64,000 bases of DNA from Earliella scabrosa (Eukaryota > Basidiomycota > Agaricomycetes > Polyporales > Polyporaceae). The notes below the pieces were generated by a model, which did not search any database, had not been told where the DNA came from, and worked only from the letters and a program-made list of their open reading frames with translations. The stretch lies in contig JABYQQ010000006.1 in assembly GCA_022605405.1 (NCBI GenBank), positions 1-64,000 on the forward strand, written 5' to 3'. Below, one piece after another: positions 22,418 to 33,240 of this stretch. Each line of letters starts with the position of its first letter. Positions within the stretch are counted from its first letter, which is position 1. Made by a program: the position numbers and the translations under genes.

Positions 22418-23636
22418 CTACAGGAAGTGGTTGTGGGGACATTTGAATACGAGACGGTCTTGCAGTGGGGTAGCGGCCAACCTCTGGATGCGATCGATGG
22501 TCTCGTCGATGCGGTCAGGAGGTACGCTGTATGTGGCTTTGGCCAGGACAGCGCGGATCCACGCGGGGATGTCGGCGGGCACGCGGTCACCCCAGTTACG
22601 AGCTTCGACGAGTAAACCCTCGAACGTTGAGAATTGGCCTTCGTTGAACCCGAGGTACCGTCGGGAGATGGGAATGGCTAGTATTCCTGCCCACGCAGCA
22701 TCGACGCGGCGATGGGCGGTCAGGTGGGCGGGGAGGCGGTGTGCGGGTGGACGGACATCTGACAGAGGGCCGATGACGGCGATGCACGGTTCGTGGTACC
22801 AGCGTTGGCACTGCGTGCAGAAATGCACCATGTGCCGGTCGAAGTCGACGAAACCGTCATACCGGCAACGACTGTTTGCACCATGACAAATGCGTGCGGG
22901 GGTCTGTGAACAGCACCAGGTTGAGCGGTGAGTAGGGCTGAAGCAAAAACGGATCGTACGTAGAGGAGCTGGTAGCGATGCTCTTGCGCCCGGACCAGCA
23001 CGCGCTCCACCTTGAGGTCCGTGCGAGTCCACGCCATGCCGGGCAAGATGACTCCGTCACTGAGTGCCTCGGGGTTGATCAGGGACAAGTTGACGGGTTC
23101 GTGGAAGGACGCGGCTGCAACAAGTGCGGGGTTGTTGGTGTAGAGATACTGGAGGTCACCATGGAGGTGAGATTCCCGAGGGAGGTGCTCGAACTGTTCG
23201 ACGTCGTCGAGGTTAATGTCGCGGGCAGGAATGATGTGCGATACTTGGGCAAGGCCCTAGCTAGTGCATCAGTACTGTGCGAGCTTAGAGCCACCGGGAG
23301 CAGTCCTTGTACCTCAAGCGTGCTCCTCGCGAGTTTGACAGCTTCGACATAGACGATAGGGTAAGTGAAGGTGATGCGATTGAACGTGCCGCTGATGAGC
23401 CTGTAGCTGGGAAGACGGTGAGTAGTCTAGTGATCGCACAGGAACTGGATGATGTTACAAGTGGTGCGGGCGGATGGTGAAGGTTTGACCGGTGTTCCGA
23501 TTAGTGTCTGGGAGGTTATTGATGTCACACCGAGGTGGGCGAGCCGAATGCGGCTTGGCTTACATGGGATTGCGTCTGCGTCGATGGCCCTCGCCCACAA
23601 CTCGGGACGCAGGGTGAGGTCGGTGACACTGGACAT
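22418..23636 (-). CDS. Zinc-finger family gene B2 (PHD-like, 330 aa)
   Basis: Exons in coding order 23636-23564, 23507-23459, 23400-23313, 23256-22960 and 22903-22418 join in frame to 330 aa. Exon lengths 73, 49, 297 and 486 nt equal those of B1 exactly; only exon 3 differs (88 versus 94 nt). Motifs: MSSVTDLTLRPELW, YTNRNTGQTFTIRPHHL, FNRITFTYPIVYVEAV, GLAQVSHIIPARDI, GVILPGMAWTRTDL. The finger starts at Cys175: Cys-x6-Cys, 15 residues, Cys-x2-Cys-x4-His-x2-Cys. The protein ends LVFKCPHNHFL. It converges on A2 with two palindromes between. The protein sequences of B1 and B2 have diverged clearly while structure and ligands are kept, which implies selection on function. Confidence 0.87.
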
Positions 23637-24048
23637 CGAGCTCAATAGACGGATTTAGAGAGACATGCGAGTCGGGGGTGATTGGGTTAATGGTAACAGC
23701 GACAGTAGACGTGAGTGCCTGCCACGCAGGGGACCTAACGCAAGGCGTCCCAATTTGGAAATATCGCTGGCAGGTGACGTCATGGAGGCGAGGCAGCTTA
23801 CGTGGCATGCGGATGGATGATACGCGGATCGTCTGAGCACGATGCATGTAGTAGATGTGTGCAGGGATCATACGTATGGAAATAAATGGTCTGACCTGTG
23901 CCCGGAGGGACGATTGTTGTGAGATTGACGGCGGGGACGACTTTTCAAAACGGCTTCCGTTAAGCGGCAGGCCGAAAGATAGAAGTCTGGGCACTGATCA
24001 GGGATATCAATCAAGATCTCGGGCTTACAAAAAAATGCGTGGCGGATT
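23637..24048. other. Upstream region of B2
   Basis: No gene was found. It should hold the B2 promoter. Unlike B1, B2 has no divergent A gene next to it; the next gene upstream runs in the same direction. At about 23938 the plus strand has cgacttttcaaaacggctt, a weak relative of the GACTTTCGAAA-type motif seen near the family's 3' regions. Confidence 0.35.
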
Positions 24049-24786
24049 TTACGCGGAGTTGGATTGTTGGACCTCAATTTTCGACTTCGGAGCGGGCTGA
24101 AACGTGTATCTGGCAACGAGACGGGTGAGCTTCTCGCGTGCTTCAGCGCTCGACTCGTCGTCAGCGAGTTTGGACAGACGAAGGTTGCCCTCGGGGATGT
24201 CCTTGCAATACTGCTCACGCAACAACCTCGCCGCGGCAGTCCGGTGGTGTCCGCTGAGGACGTCGACGATCGCGCCATACGCAAGCTGAGTGAATTGAAG
24301 TTTGGCAATGGCGGCCAGTCGCCGCGGTGATCTCGATGTCTTGCTGAGCGTGAGAGAGCCCCGTCTCATTAAAGGCGCGGTTGATGTTGCGCTCCTGCTG
24401 GTAGGCGTCGACGTGGTTGCCGCGAGTGCGACCAGAGACCTCAGACATTGCGCTCTTCCTCGGTGGTGCTCGACACTGGCAGGAGATCATCAACCTCGCG
24501 TACTAGATCGTCAATTTACAGCGAATGTATGCAATGTGTAGCCACTCACTCTTTGGGATGCGACCAGTCTTGTCCAAAACCTCAGCCTCCAAGTGCTCCG
24601 CCTGATAGTCGCGATAGGTGGGCTGGTTGTCTGCACCTCGCGCGCCGATAGGATGCATGTCTGGGTTGGTGTTCTCGTTGAACTCGGCGCTGTCCGGACG
24701 AGCGTCGGCTTGAGGGTTGTACGTGAGGCTGTCTACCTCCCGGTTGGCCGGGGGCATGTTGTGAGGGCCGCGGGATTCTTTGACCA
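24049..24786 (-). pseudogene. Unrecognised gene X, probably frameshifted
   Basis: Two coding-looking blocks lie in the same direction. The first starts MVKESRGPHNMPPANRE at 24786 and runs to about 24550 (LDKTGRIPKSE), ending at a GTGAGT donor. The second carries SGRTRGNHVDAYQQERN and NETGLSHAQQDIEIT. It then continues, one frame over, with RRLAAIAKLQFTQLAYGAIV, SGHHRTAAARLLREQY and RYTFQPAPKSKIEVQQ to a stop at 24049. The frame change around 24330 has no nearby splice pair, so it is a frameshift or a sequence error. The phase between the two blocks also does not fit cleanly. I do not recognise the protein. A TATA-like box lies about 80 bp upstream. Confidence 0.5.
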
Positions 24787-24863
24787 TGGTGACGAGAAGA
24801 CAAATGTGCGTGTGGTAGGAGTTGAAATTTTGAAAGTGAGAACGAGCAAACCCGCGAGAGCCC

Positions 24864-24870
24864 ATATATA
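24864..24870 (-). promoter_or_regulatory. TATA-like box upstream of gene X
   Basis: On the minus strand the sequence reads GTATATATGGG about 80 bp before the ATG at 24786, which is a normal position for a fungal TATA element. Confidence 0.5.
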
Positions 24871-25268
24871 CGGCCAGACACAACCACAGTGACGTTCGGG
24901 TCGCCGCTGTCCCGGAGTCACGTCACTAATGGCTCTCGTCGCGGCTGCTTCATGCGAATTACCTTACATGGACATTTGCGCACCAAATGAAGCAATGTTC
25001 CGCCTTGCGTCGATGGAGATGAACGAATTGATGACGTGTGTTACCCTGCGACCGGTCTCCCAGCGGCCCGCCATAGGACTTGGTGCGTTGTTGGCTTCAC
25101 CCGGCCAGTGATCGATTGATCCACTGCGGGCACTGTGTTGGCGATGTTGCGGCAGCTGAAGATATGCGCTGTGCAGTGCGTTTTGACCGTGTGCGAGACC
25201 ACCACATTCTGCCATACGATTGCAAAGACGAGATCAGCAAGATTGCACAAACGTTAGGGTTTATTAGC

Positions 25269-25794
25269 CCCGCTGACCGACGTTCCCATGATCGAAGTAT
25301 TGACCGATCCGTCAAACGAACACAACACGCCGGTAGACCGTGACGGTGCTGAGGACGGACAACACGGCGAGGACCAACAAGACGGCGGGGACCAACAAGA
25401 TGGGGAAGACGAGGAAGATGAGCTGGAAGACAGCTCATTGCACGAGCACTGGCAAGACAGTTCAGACGATGAAGACCACGTCCAAGTGCACCGGGACACG
25501 GATGCGGCCGACGACCCCGCCTTCCACCACTGGAAAGCTCTCTTCTCGATGCCGGTCGAACGCGGCGTCAAAGAAGACCCGACGGAGTGTGGGGTAGGGT
25601 CCTACGAGCGCATCATCCTGGCCGCACGCAAACTCCGATATCGCCCCAGGAACATCGAGACATGGATTGAGGGGGTGCTCGAGCGCAAGTACCGCGGCTT
25701 GGGACCGGACGCGAGGGACGCACTGCCACGGGACCTCCTTCGCGACCCAGCAGCGCGGAAGGTATACGTGTGTCCGAAGAAACATGTCGTGTAG
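25269..25794 (+). pseudogene. A3, 5'-truncated copy of gene A
   Basis: This is the last part of an A-type gene. It aligns with A2 from about MIEVLTDPSNE through the acidic DGED tract, DSSDDEDHVQVHRDTD, WKALFSMPVERGVKED, GVGSYERIILAARKL and VLERKYRGLG to VYVCPKKHVV and the stop at 25794. The N-terminus, BAH-like segment and zinc finger are missing; upstream of 25260 the DNA is unrelated. A short in-frame deletion (DALPRDLLRD versus DALRTRFLRDLVSD in A2) is present. The frame is open over the whole remnant, so the truncation is young or the remnant is still under constraint. Confidence 0.85.
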
Positions 25795-26024
25795 TGGGAA
25801 CGGCATGTATCTGTAATCGGTGGTCAGTGCATAGTGCAGTGGATACGTATCTGGACGACGTGGTGTACTCTGATACTGTCACCTGTGTGTATCTGTACCA
25901 GCCTGAGAATGTGTAGCGTACTGCTCGTGGCAGTCTGATGTAACTGGCCCATCGGTAATGGCTTAAGTCCATCGTATGGAATTGATGGGTTGCGCGTCAG
26001 GAAACAGAGTACCAGCGTGTATTG

Positions 26025-26130
26025 CCCGCACGCGCGGACCTCCGGCGTGTGTGAGGGGTACATAGCCGGGAACGAGGTGTGTGAGTGGGGGACGAACTGT
26101 GGGACGTGCAGGTCCGCGCATGCGGGGAGT
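26025..26130. repeat. Degenerate palindromes downstream of A3
   Basis: CCCGCACGCGCGG (26025-26037) plus loop ACCTC matches the left half of the H family but the right arm has decayed (ggcgtgtgtgaggggta). At 26113-26130 only a right arm, CCGCGCATGCGGGGAGT-like, survives. Their order and distance from the A3 stop match H2 and H3 after A2, so the whole unit was duplicated. Confidence 0.75.
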
Positions 26131-26559
26131 CCACGAGGATTTACGAGATGGGCGAGTGGGCGGGCGAGGCAATGGAGCATGAGCAAGGGACGACTTTCGA
26201 AAGTGGCCCCTATGGCTGTATGGGCCCTGACAGACAACGGCGACCTTTCTGGTGCCGGGTGAGATTCGTGTGATAGCCTGTGAGATACCTCAATTGTCAC
26301 ACGAAGATGGATAGAATGCCCACGCGGACGCGAACTTGACGTTGCGCAGGCGGAGTGGTTCGACGAGGGGCATGCAGCTCGATATGCGTGGCGGAAAGAT
26401 GCCAGACACATAGGAGACGACAATGTTTCCGGTACAGCCACGCGTACAGAGTATGGACGTACCCGAGATACGGATCTACAGCAAGTGGTTCTCGCAAAAG
26501 TGGGCGAGGAGTGCTCGATCTCGTTTGCCAAGCGGTTGGTAGAGGGGATACGTACCACG

Positions 26560-26880
26560 TGCGCAGGTCCTCCTTCTTATTAATGCCCTGCTGGAGCTTC
26601 AAGACAGCCTCGCGCTTGGGGGTGTCAACGTCCTTGTTTCACTTGCGGCCCTTTTTGGAGTCCTTGGCGAGGACCTCCTTCCACTCCCGCTGGAGGTCCT
26701 GGTGCGGCCTCCACTTGCCTCGTCGCTGCGGATGTAACCGCGCTGGTCGAGGCGCTTTCGGAGGTAAGCAACAAACTTGTTTCACCAGACGCGTTAGAGA
26801 ACCGCGGGGTCCTGCTGGATGTCGTCGCGGCAGACGCGCAGGGCGGCGAACAAGCCGGCGGGGGACTTGAAGTCTCTCAG
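26560..26880 (-). pseudogene. Unrecognised coding relic with stops
   Basis: On the minus strand from 26880 the frame reads DFKSPAGLFAALRVCRDD, then has a TAA and a TGA, then NKFVAYLRKRLDQRGYIR, and shifts frame into DLQREWKEVLAKDSKKGRK. Another TGA follows, before KREAVLKLQQGINKKEDL. The pieces are clearly coding in style (charged, GC-rich third positions) but interrupted. I do not recognise the family. Confidence 0.5.
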
Positions 26881-27464
26881 CGAGGAGAGAGAGAGCGCGA
26901 GCAGCGCGACTCCGTAACTAAGGTATCACACAGAAGAACAGACGACAGCTGAGGAGAGTGTGCGCAAGGCTAGACAAGCGCATCTAGTCAGACGGCGTGT
27001 CGCGCGCGGAGATTGTGCGAGTGCCAGTTAGATGTCGCGGGCTGAGCGCGCACAAGGCGGCACAGTCAGAGACAGCCCGAAAGTGTACAGCGGCGAGAAA
27101 CAAGCACAGCTAGAGCAATGTCAGCTTGATGTCGAGCACAAGCAAAAATCGAATGAATGAAGCAGAGCAGAGAGCAAAGAACGACCGAAGCCCGAGAGCC
27201 GGCGCACGGTTTGGGCCGAAAGCAGAGACAGTGTTATCACAATCCACAGCCATTATCCGGATCCTCACAATTTCCGGCGCATTGAGTACGAAGATGCATT
27301 ACATATAGCAATTACAGCATACATTTGAGGCGTTTGCACATTGCCGCAGGAGACAGCATCACACCAACGCACCTTCTCTGTGCGCATTACAGCACCGTTC
27401 AAGGGAATCACAGCTACACATGCTTTCAAGGACACTTCACCTTTCACCCGCGCGGGTGATAACT

Positions 27465-27867
27465 TCACCGCTGGTTCCGGAAGTTTGTCTTGGGGGCCTT
27501 CTTCTTCTTTCGGCCGTGCCCCGACTCGTTGTTCATCCCACCTCGCCGAGGCGCGGGTGCATCCGCATTATTATGCATCCGGTCCGCATTTGCCTCGCCT
27601 GCGGCAGGGCCCGGGATGTCGCCGTGGGCTGCTCTGCCCCCAGCAGCCCCCGGCAGCGCAATTGCTTGCACCCCACCGCCGTTTCTCTCATCCGCGCCCT
27701 CAGAAACTGTACCGGACTTCTTCGTTTTGAGAACGAAGGTGTCGCGGTTCCACCCGTACGCTTCTTGGAGCTGTCGGGCTAGACTGCGCAGGTTTGGGGG
27801 GCCGAATCAGTGCACGGATAGTGAGGCCGTACCTGGCGATCACGTCCATGCGAACATTTGCGCCGTG
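27465..27867 (-). CDS. Small hypothetical protein, basic C-terminus (partial)
   Basis: The exon 27783 to 27465 reads LARQLQEAYGWNRDTFVL and KTKKSGTVSEG, then a Gly/Ala/Asn-rich segment, and ends SGHGRKKKKAPKTNFRNQR. A 49 nt intron with GTACGG and CGCAG ends separates it from an upstream exon at 27833-27867 (NVRMDVIA). Further 5' exons toward 28030 are likely but uncertain. The lysine run suggests nuclear localisation or nucleic-acid binding, by inference only. The downstream 350 bp are relatively AT-rich, as expected for a fungal 3' region on this strand. Not recognised. Confidence 0.45.
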
Positions 27868-28400
27868 CTAAGTAAGAATGGGTAAGTGCTTGCGGGTGAG
27901 CATAGAAATTGCGTGTACCGCGGACGACGTGATTGGCAGCTTGCCCCACTTTCTTTGCGCTTCATCCGATTCCGGACGCAGTGAAAAATGGGACCCGCCC
28001 GAGGGCGACTCCAAGCGAAAGCCGAGTTCGGCAAAGGCCTAAAGCCCTCGGTAAGCGCACAATTGCTCGTCACTTAAGCGAACTTACGACGTGTAGTCTT
28101 TGGGTTTTGATGGAGGTCCGACGAGACCCGTCGGTCTGAAAGATGATATCAAATACCTGCCGGCCGAGTGAGTCGGGTGATCGAGGGAGTCCCCCCGGAT
28201 CGCTGGCTCGGGTGGTATTGGTTCTACCCGTGGCTCACCTCTTTGGTCCTCCGGCTCACGGGCTCCACCGCCATGGTGATGTGGGAGATGTAGGCAATCA
28301 GAGGCTGATGCAATCTCGACAACGCTGCGGACGCTGTCGAGGGCCTCTGGGGGTCCTGGGTTGCCTAATCCGGACCCCTCTCAGGATGTAGCGCCGGGCT

Positions 28401-28670
28401 ACCCGGCACCCGGGACTTACCCGGAGCGCGAATGCCATCCGGCAGCCAGCTTAGCCGGCACCTATCCGGGATTCGGACCGGGGGCCACCCGGCACCCGGG
28501 ACTCACCCGGAGCGCGAACGCCATCCGGCAGCCAGCTTAGCCGGCACCTATCCGGGATTCGGACCGGGGGCCACCCGGCACCCGGGACTCACCCGGAGCG
28601 CGAACGCCATCCGGCAGCCAGCTTAGCCGGCACCTATCCGGGATTCGGACCGGGGCTACCCGGCACCCGG
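28401..28670. repeat. 86 bp minisatellite, three and a fraction copies
   Basis: Units start at 28401, 28487, 28573 and 28658 with acccggcacccgggact. The period is 86 bp (85 for the last). Units are almost identical and rich in CCGG and CCCGGG. The fourth unit passes directly into the next repeat family. Confidence 0.95.
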
Positions 28671-28910
28671 GACTCACCCGGAACGGGGAGCCCATCCGGC
28701 AGCCGCGGGTGACTGCATCCATCCGAGTCTCGCACGCGCGTGGACGAGGCATGCGGAGCTTGGTGTCAGCTCCTCCACGATGCGTCTATGGACTCACCCG
28801 GAACGGGGAGCCCATCCGGCAGCCGCGGGTGACTGCATCCAGCCGAGTCTCGCACGCGCGCGGACGAGGCATGCGGAGCTCGGTGTCAGCTCCTCCACGA
28901 TGCGTCTATG
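28671..28910. repeat. 120 bp tandem repeat, two copies
   Basis: Copies at 28671-28790 and 28791-28910 start gactcacccggaacggggag and end gatgcgtctatg. They share the ccggcagcc core with the neighbouring 86 bp repeat, so the two families have a common origin. Only a few substitutions separate the copies. Confidence 0.93.
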
Positions 28911-29199
28911 TCCTCGGTCACCCGACTAGGTGCTAAGTTGAACCCTAGCGGCAGTAGCGCCGTCGCGTGACCACCGGTCGGGCAGAGTTCGAAATCACGG
29001 CGATGATCATGAAGGGACCGCGAAGAGGATGTTGCGCGCAACACGGCACTCAAGTTTCTAGTTTTGTTCAGCGAGTCAAAGCCTGCGATTCTGAAAGGCG
29101 TGGAGCGCTGGGTGATCATCGCCGTCCGTGGACGGTCTCGGTCGGTTGGCGGAGATCCCCCGGGAGGACGCCTGCAAGTCAGCCGCGGCGCACCCCTCC

Positions 29200-29930
29200 C
29201 TCTCCCGCTTGCGAAGCGCATCACCCGCCATCTCCTGCGCGCTCTTGCACACGTGCACAAGCGCGGTGTCGTCCACACCGATCTCAAGCACGACAACATT
29301 TTCTTTGAGACGCCGCTCGCCGACGCCAACATCGAGGAACACATCCAGCGTGGACCTCCACGTCGTCACCCCCCAGAGCACTCACACGACGGAATCGTGC
29401 AGGCAGCCGCTGCCTATGCTGTCCAAAGACGACGCTCTCCGGGTGAATTACATCCTCAGTGACTTTGGCTGCGGTGGGCATTTTGTCTTGCGCCTCGAGC
29501 TTCGAGCGACGACTGATGATGGGACGTCGAATGCCAGCCCAGCCTTCCCGCTTGCATTCAAACAACATCATCCGATGATTGCCGCTGCCAGTGCAGCTCT
29601 CCAACCTCCAGAGGTGTACCTCGGCGCTCCACGGGACAAACCGGCCGACATCTGGTCCTTCGGATGTCTCCAAGCTCTCTCGCTCTCCGCCCTGGGAATC
29701 GTTCAGTCGGTGCTCTGTGCTCAACACGAACCGCCCAGGTGTTCGAGCTCGCGACGTCCCAGCCGCTCTTCCGGTACCAGAGGAATTCCAAGCTCGGGCT
29801 GACGGAGGTCGAGAACATGCTCTACCAGATGCAGCTGCTCACCGATGCCTATTTCGAACCAGCGCAGCTCAGCGCGTCCCCACGCGCGGGCGAGTTCTTC
29901 GCGTCCGACTGTGCGTCTTGTCGTTCTTCT
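29200..29930 (+). pseudogene. SRPK-like protein kinase fragment
   Basis: This fragment of a serine/threonine kinase of the SRPK type starts in the C-helix/catalytic region (LAKRITRHLLRALAHVHKRG), has the catalytic loop HTDLKHDN, and then shifts frame after SHDGIVQAA. It continues with LSKDDALRVNYILSDFG, PPEVYLGAPRDKPADIWSFG and, after an intron-like gap, VFELATSQPLF and LTEVENMLYQMQLL. The N-lobe with the ATP-binding loop and Lys is absent, the frame is shifted, and the C-terminal end of the kinase fold is not found after 29930. Confidence 0.72.
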
Positions 29931-31872
29931 GTCCTGCGTTTTTGCGTGTGCTGAGCTGGCATTTAGTGTCAACTTCCGGTAGAGCCTTGCCTGGTGATCT
30001 CGATAACCATAGGCCGATGGGATCCTAACAAGTACAAACACACGTTATGGTGAGTTCGAATTCGGCAACAACGTTGACCTTTCTCCCTCTCGGACACCAG
30101 CCCGACAACGGCCTGCGCCGTCGCTTGACGGACCGTAGACAGGTAAATCTGGCTGACTTTGACTCCGATGTACCGTTTGTAGGAGATTTGCTCCCCTGCG
30201 GACCGGTTGGTGTCCCGGCCTGCGACCCCTGCCCGGTCACCTCGGCAGGATATTTCCTGGATCTCGGCCGGACAGTCCGCATGGCCTCTCTCAATCCCAC
30301 GACAGACCTTTGGAGAAAAAAGAGTGAGCCGCTATGTCTCTCGGTAGCTCGATAGCTGTGATGTTGACCCGTGTTTGCAGGCTACCCATCCGAGTGTCCG
30401 AGAGGCCGCTCTCCTCTGCCCGGCCGGCCGTCCTCATTGTCCCCCGCGCTTCTGAGAGAGCTGGCGCAATAGAACAGGTGGTCCTGCGTGTTGTGCGGTG
30501 GTCGTGTCAAGGCTCAGGATCACAAAGCCCGAGGCGGCTGCCCAAGGGCGCCGAGCCTCTCGACGTCACGAGTGGACGACGGTACCCGCTCGCGGAGTAC
30601 GTTGTGGCGGTCCGTTGCATCAACATCGTTCCTCTGATACTGTGATCAATTAAGCAGAGGTTTACGGGTGTAGACGATGAGACCGCCGTCGTGAGGCGGA
30701 CGTCTCGGACGTCGTGCATGGCGTGTACGCTCATCTTCGACCCTGTACTCTTGTGTAGGTGAGTTCGCTCTTCTCTATGGCACCCTTTTGGCTGTGGAGA
30801 GCTCCGATTGCGCGTCGCTTTGACTAGAGTGCGCGCCTGTACTCGCATTGACGGTGTTCGCATTGATTTCTGCGCCTGCCTCGGTGTGCCCCGCCTGGTC
30901 ACTCCCCGAGCGTCGACCTCATGCTCCCTGCAGTCTCGCTGCCCCGCTATGACACTCTTGCACCCAGCTTTTACACTCTGGCAGTATTTAAGCTGCAACG
31001 CGCTGCACGATGAGGCTCTTCAACTTGCTCGTCCTCAAACGCGCCATTACTCCTGTGAACCCTCATCTCCTCCTGCACCCCCTGCGCATATCATGGCGGG
31101 CCTCCCTCAGTCAATCTCATTCATCAGGCCCTCCAATAACGCACCGCCGCCACATGCGCCTCCGTCCATCAGGGACATCGTCCGCTGGCAGCATTTTCCT
31201 CATGCCCTAGTGTCGGACCCGTACTGTCGGCCCTTCCGGCCAGCTTGCGATTTCATCCAGCCGGCCGTCTACGTACGCACATCGCACCGCTTCTCGCAAC
31301 AGCGCTCTATCGACTGACATTGAACCTGCTCGTACTTTGACTCGCGGAGATCCGTCAAGACGATCTCCGCCAGACCCACAGGCAGCGGGATCACCAAGGC
31401 GCGGCTCGCGAGCGAAATCGCGCTGTTCGTTCAAGACGTCGTCGCGGTATGGGCCGTGTTGCTCGCTTGCACGGCGGCGGGTTTTTGACTGTTCTTCGTT
31501 CACAGCGTAGGATGCAAGAGTGGCAGCACGATGAAGCGGCCGCTGACGACCAGGAGGTGGCGGATGTCGACAGGCGATACCGCCAGGCTCGACGGGCTTT
31601 CGACTCGAATGGACGGTTGCTGCAGCTTATGGAGCTTGGGAGTACTGGAGATGCAGGGAACGTCCCAACCTACAAGGTGGTCTTGATATTTGATTGAACT
31701 CGTTCGACATCCGGTTTTCATTCCCTCTCGACCTTCATGCATCGACTGATACTACACATCTCAAGCTCCGATAAGTTCGAGTTCATGTTCTATGTATGAT
31801 ATGCTTTGTATAATGTACCTATTGTCCACTGCTATCGTACTCCTGTAAAGTGGGGCGGCCGCCGTGAGTCAT
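29931..31872. other. No secure gene
   Basis: Short open frames only. One coding-looking block on the plus strand (about 31505-31697) reads VADVDRRYRQARRAFDSNG and ends NVPTYKVVLIFD; it might be the 3' end of a gene I do not recognise. Nothing upstream could be joined to it with confidence. Confidence 0.3.
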
Positions 31873-32226
31873 AGTATGCGATGCTCGTCTCCGAGGTGTG
31901 CGCGCTCCGGGCTCGTATTGGTGGTTTGCAGTTGGAGTCCAGGTACTCCCGCTCCCGAGTCTCCGAGTCCGCTGTGCATGCACCCGGGACGTCGCTCGTC
32001 TCGCAGTCGTGTACTCCCGTCTGCGTGTCTCTAACTGTCTGCTCCGCTCGGTCCCAGATACAACTCGTGCGCAGCGCACGATCCTATGCAAACGCTTCTA
32101 AGCGTCATGACCCTCCCATGCCGGTCGTCCGCACACGCAATGCGGATGCTGCGCACGAGATGCTGGGACGCATGCGGTAAGAGTGGGCGGAGCGCAGTGA
32201 GTGGAGAGTCGAGACCGCCGTCTGCC
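31873..32226. repeat. 354 bp dispersed repeat, copy R1
   Basis: This matches 42276-42629 base for base except for four substitutions and no indels. A third, more diverged copy of the same unit lies at about 32690-32990. The family extends on both sides at lower similarity. No transposase, LTR or coding capacity is visible. Confidence 0.95.
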
Positions 32227-33240
32227 GCGGCGCTACAGGCCGCCCAATGTCGCCTCGCAGTTCGCAAATTGTTCTGCGACGCACAGCATGCCGGACCTGC
32301 ATCCGACTTTGCACTCGTTCGGAGTCAAATCCGGATCGACCACGAACGACTCAGAATCAACATGGAACGAGGTGCTCACCATATACCGCTCACTGTGCAC
32401 ACACCATGCATGGGGCACTTCCGCCGAGACAGCTCGGGTCCCCGGGACGGTATGCGGGTGCAGAACCTCGCCGCTAACACGTCGTCTATGCATGCTCGTA
32501 TCCTGCTCCCGCCGACATCTCTGAGCAGTACACCGTCAACGCTGGACGAGCGGACGGCCCGACTCCGAGTCTGTCACAAAATCTGCGTGCGCGGCACGAA
32601 GTCAAGCCGAAACCATGAGATTCCGAGCCGTGAGTACGCAATGATGTCACGCAATCTCGTCTCGTGTGCACCCTCACGGCAATCGCGCACGTCGGGCTCG
32701 TATTCGCGGTTCACGTTCCAGAATCCAGGTACTCCCGCTTCCGAGTCTGCGCTGTACATGCACTCAGGACGTCGCTCATATACTAGCAGACTGAGACATG
32801 CACTCCTGTCTGTGTCATGCACCGCTCAGCCCTGGCACATACAAGTCGTGTGCCGCGCGAGGTAACGCTCCTCAGCGTAATGAACCTCCCATGCCCGTCA
32901 TCCGCACACGTAATGCGAATGCTGAGCACGAGATGCTGGGACGCATGCGGTAAGAGTAGGCGGAGCGCAGTGCGTGGAGAGTCGAGACCGCCGTGAGTCC
33001 GCACTGCACGCCGCCCAATTTGGCCTCCCGATCCGCGCCCCACTTCGCACCTCGCCCGTAGTCATATCCGGATCGACCACAGACGAGAATCAACATCAAA
33101 CGAGGTGCTCACCGTATATCCCTCGCTTTGCAACACGGGATGCATCGGTGCACTCCCGCCGGGACAGCTCGGGTCCCCGAGACGGTGTGCGGGCGCAGAA
33201 CCTGGGTAACAAATCGTCTAAGGGTGGCTAGGCCCCCAGA
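32227..33240. repeat. Diverged copy R2 of the dispersed repeat and flanks
   Basis: The stretch 32490-33000 repeats, with many changes, the order of motifs in 41880-42640 (ctcccgccgacatctctga, gacggcccgactccgag, then the R1-type block ending gatgctgggacgcatgcggtaagag). It is followed by gggtccccgagacggt, also seen at about 32440, so R1 and R2 form a tandem pair with a period of roughly 750 bp. Confidence 0.75.

Noticed and set aside
14862..23636. A/B genes as a mating-type locus
   Set aside because: No homeodomain, pheromone receptor or pheromone-precursor (CaaX) sequence is present; the finger is PHD-like.
25253..25264. Telomere-like ttagggttta
   Set aside because: A single occurrence, no array; it cannot mark a chromosome end.
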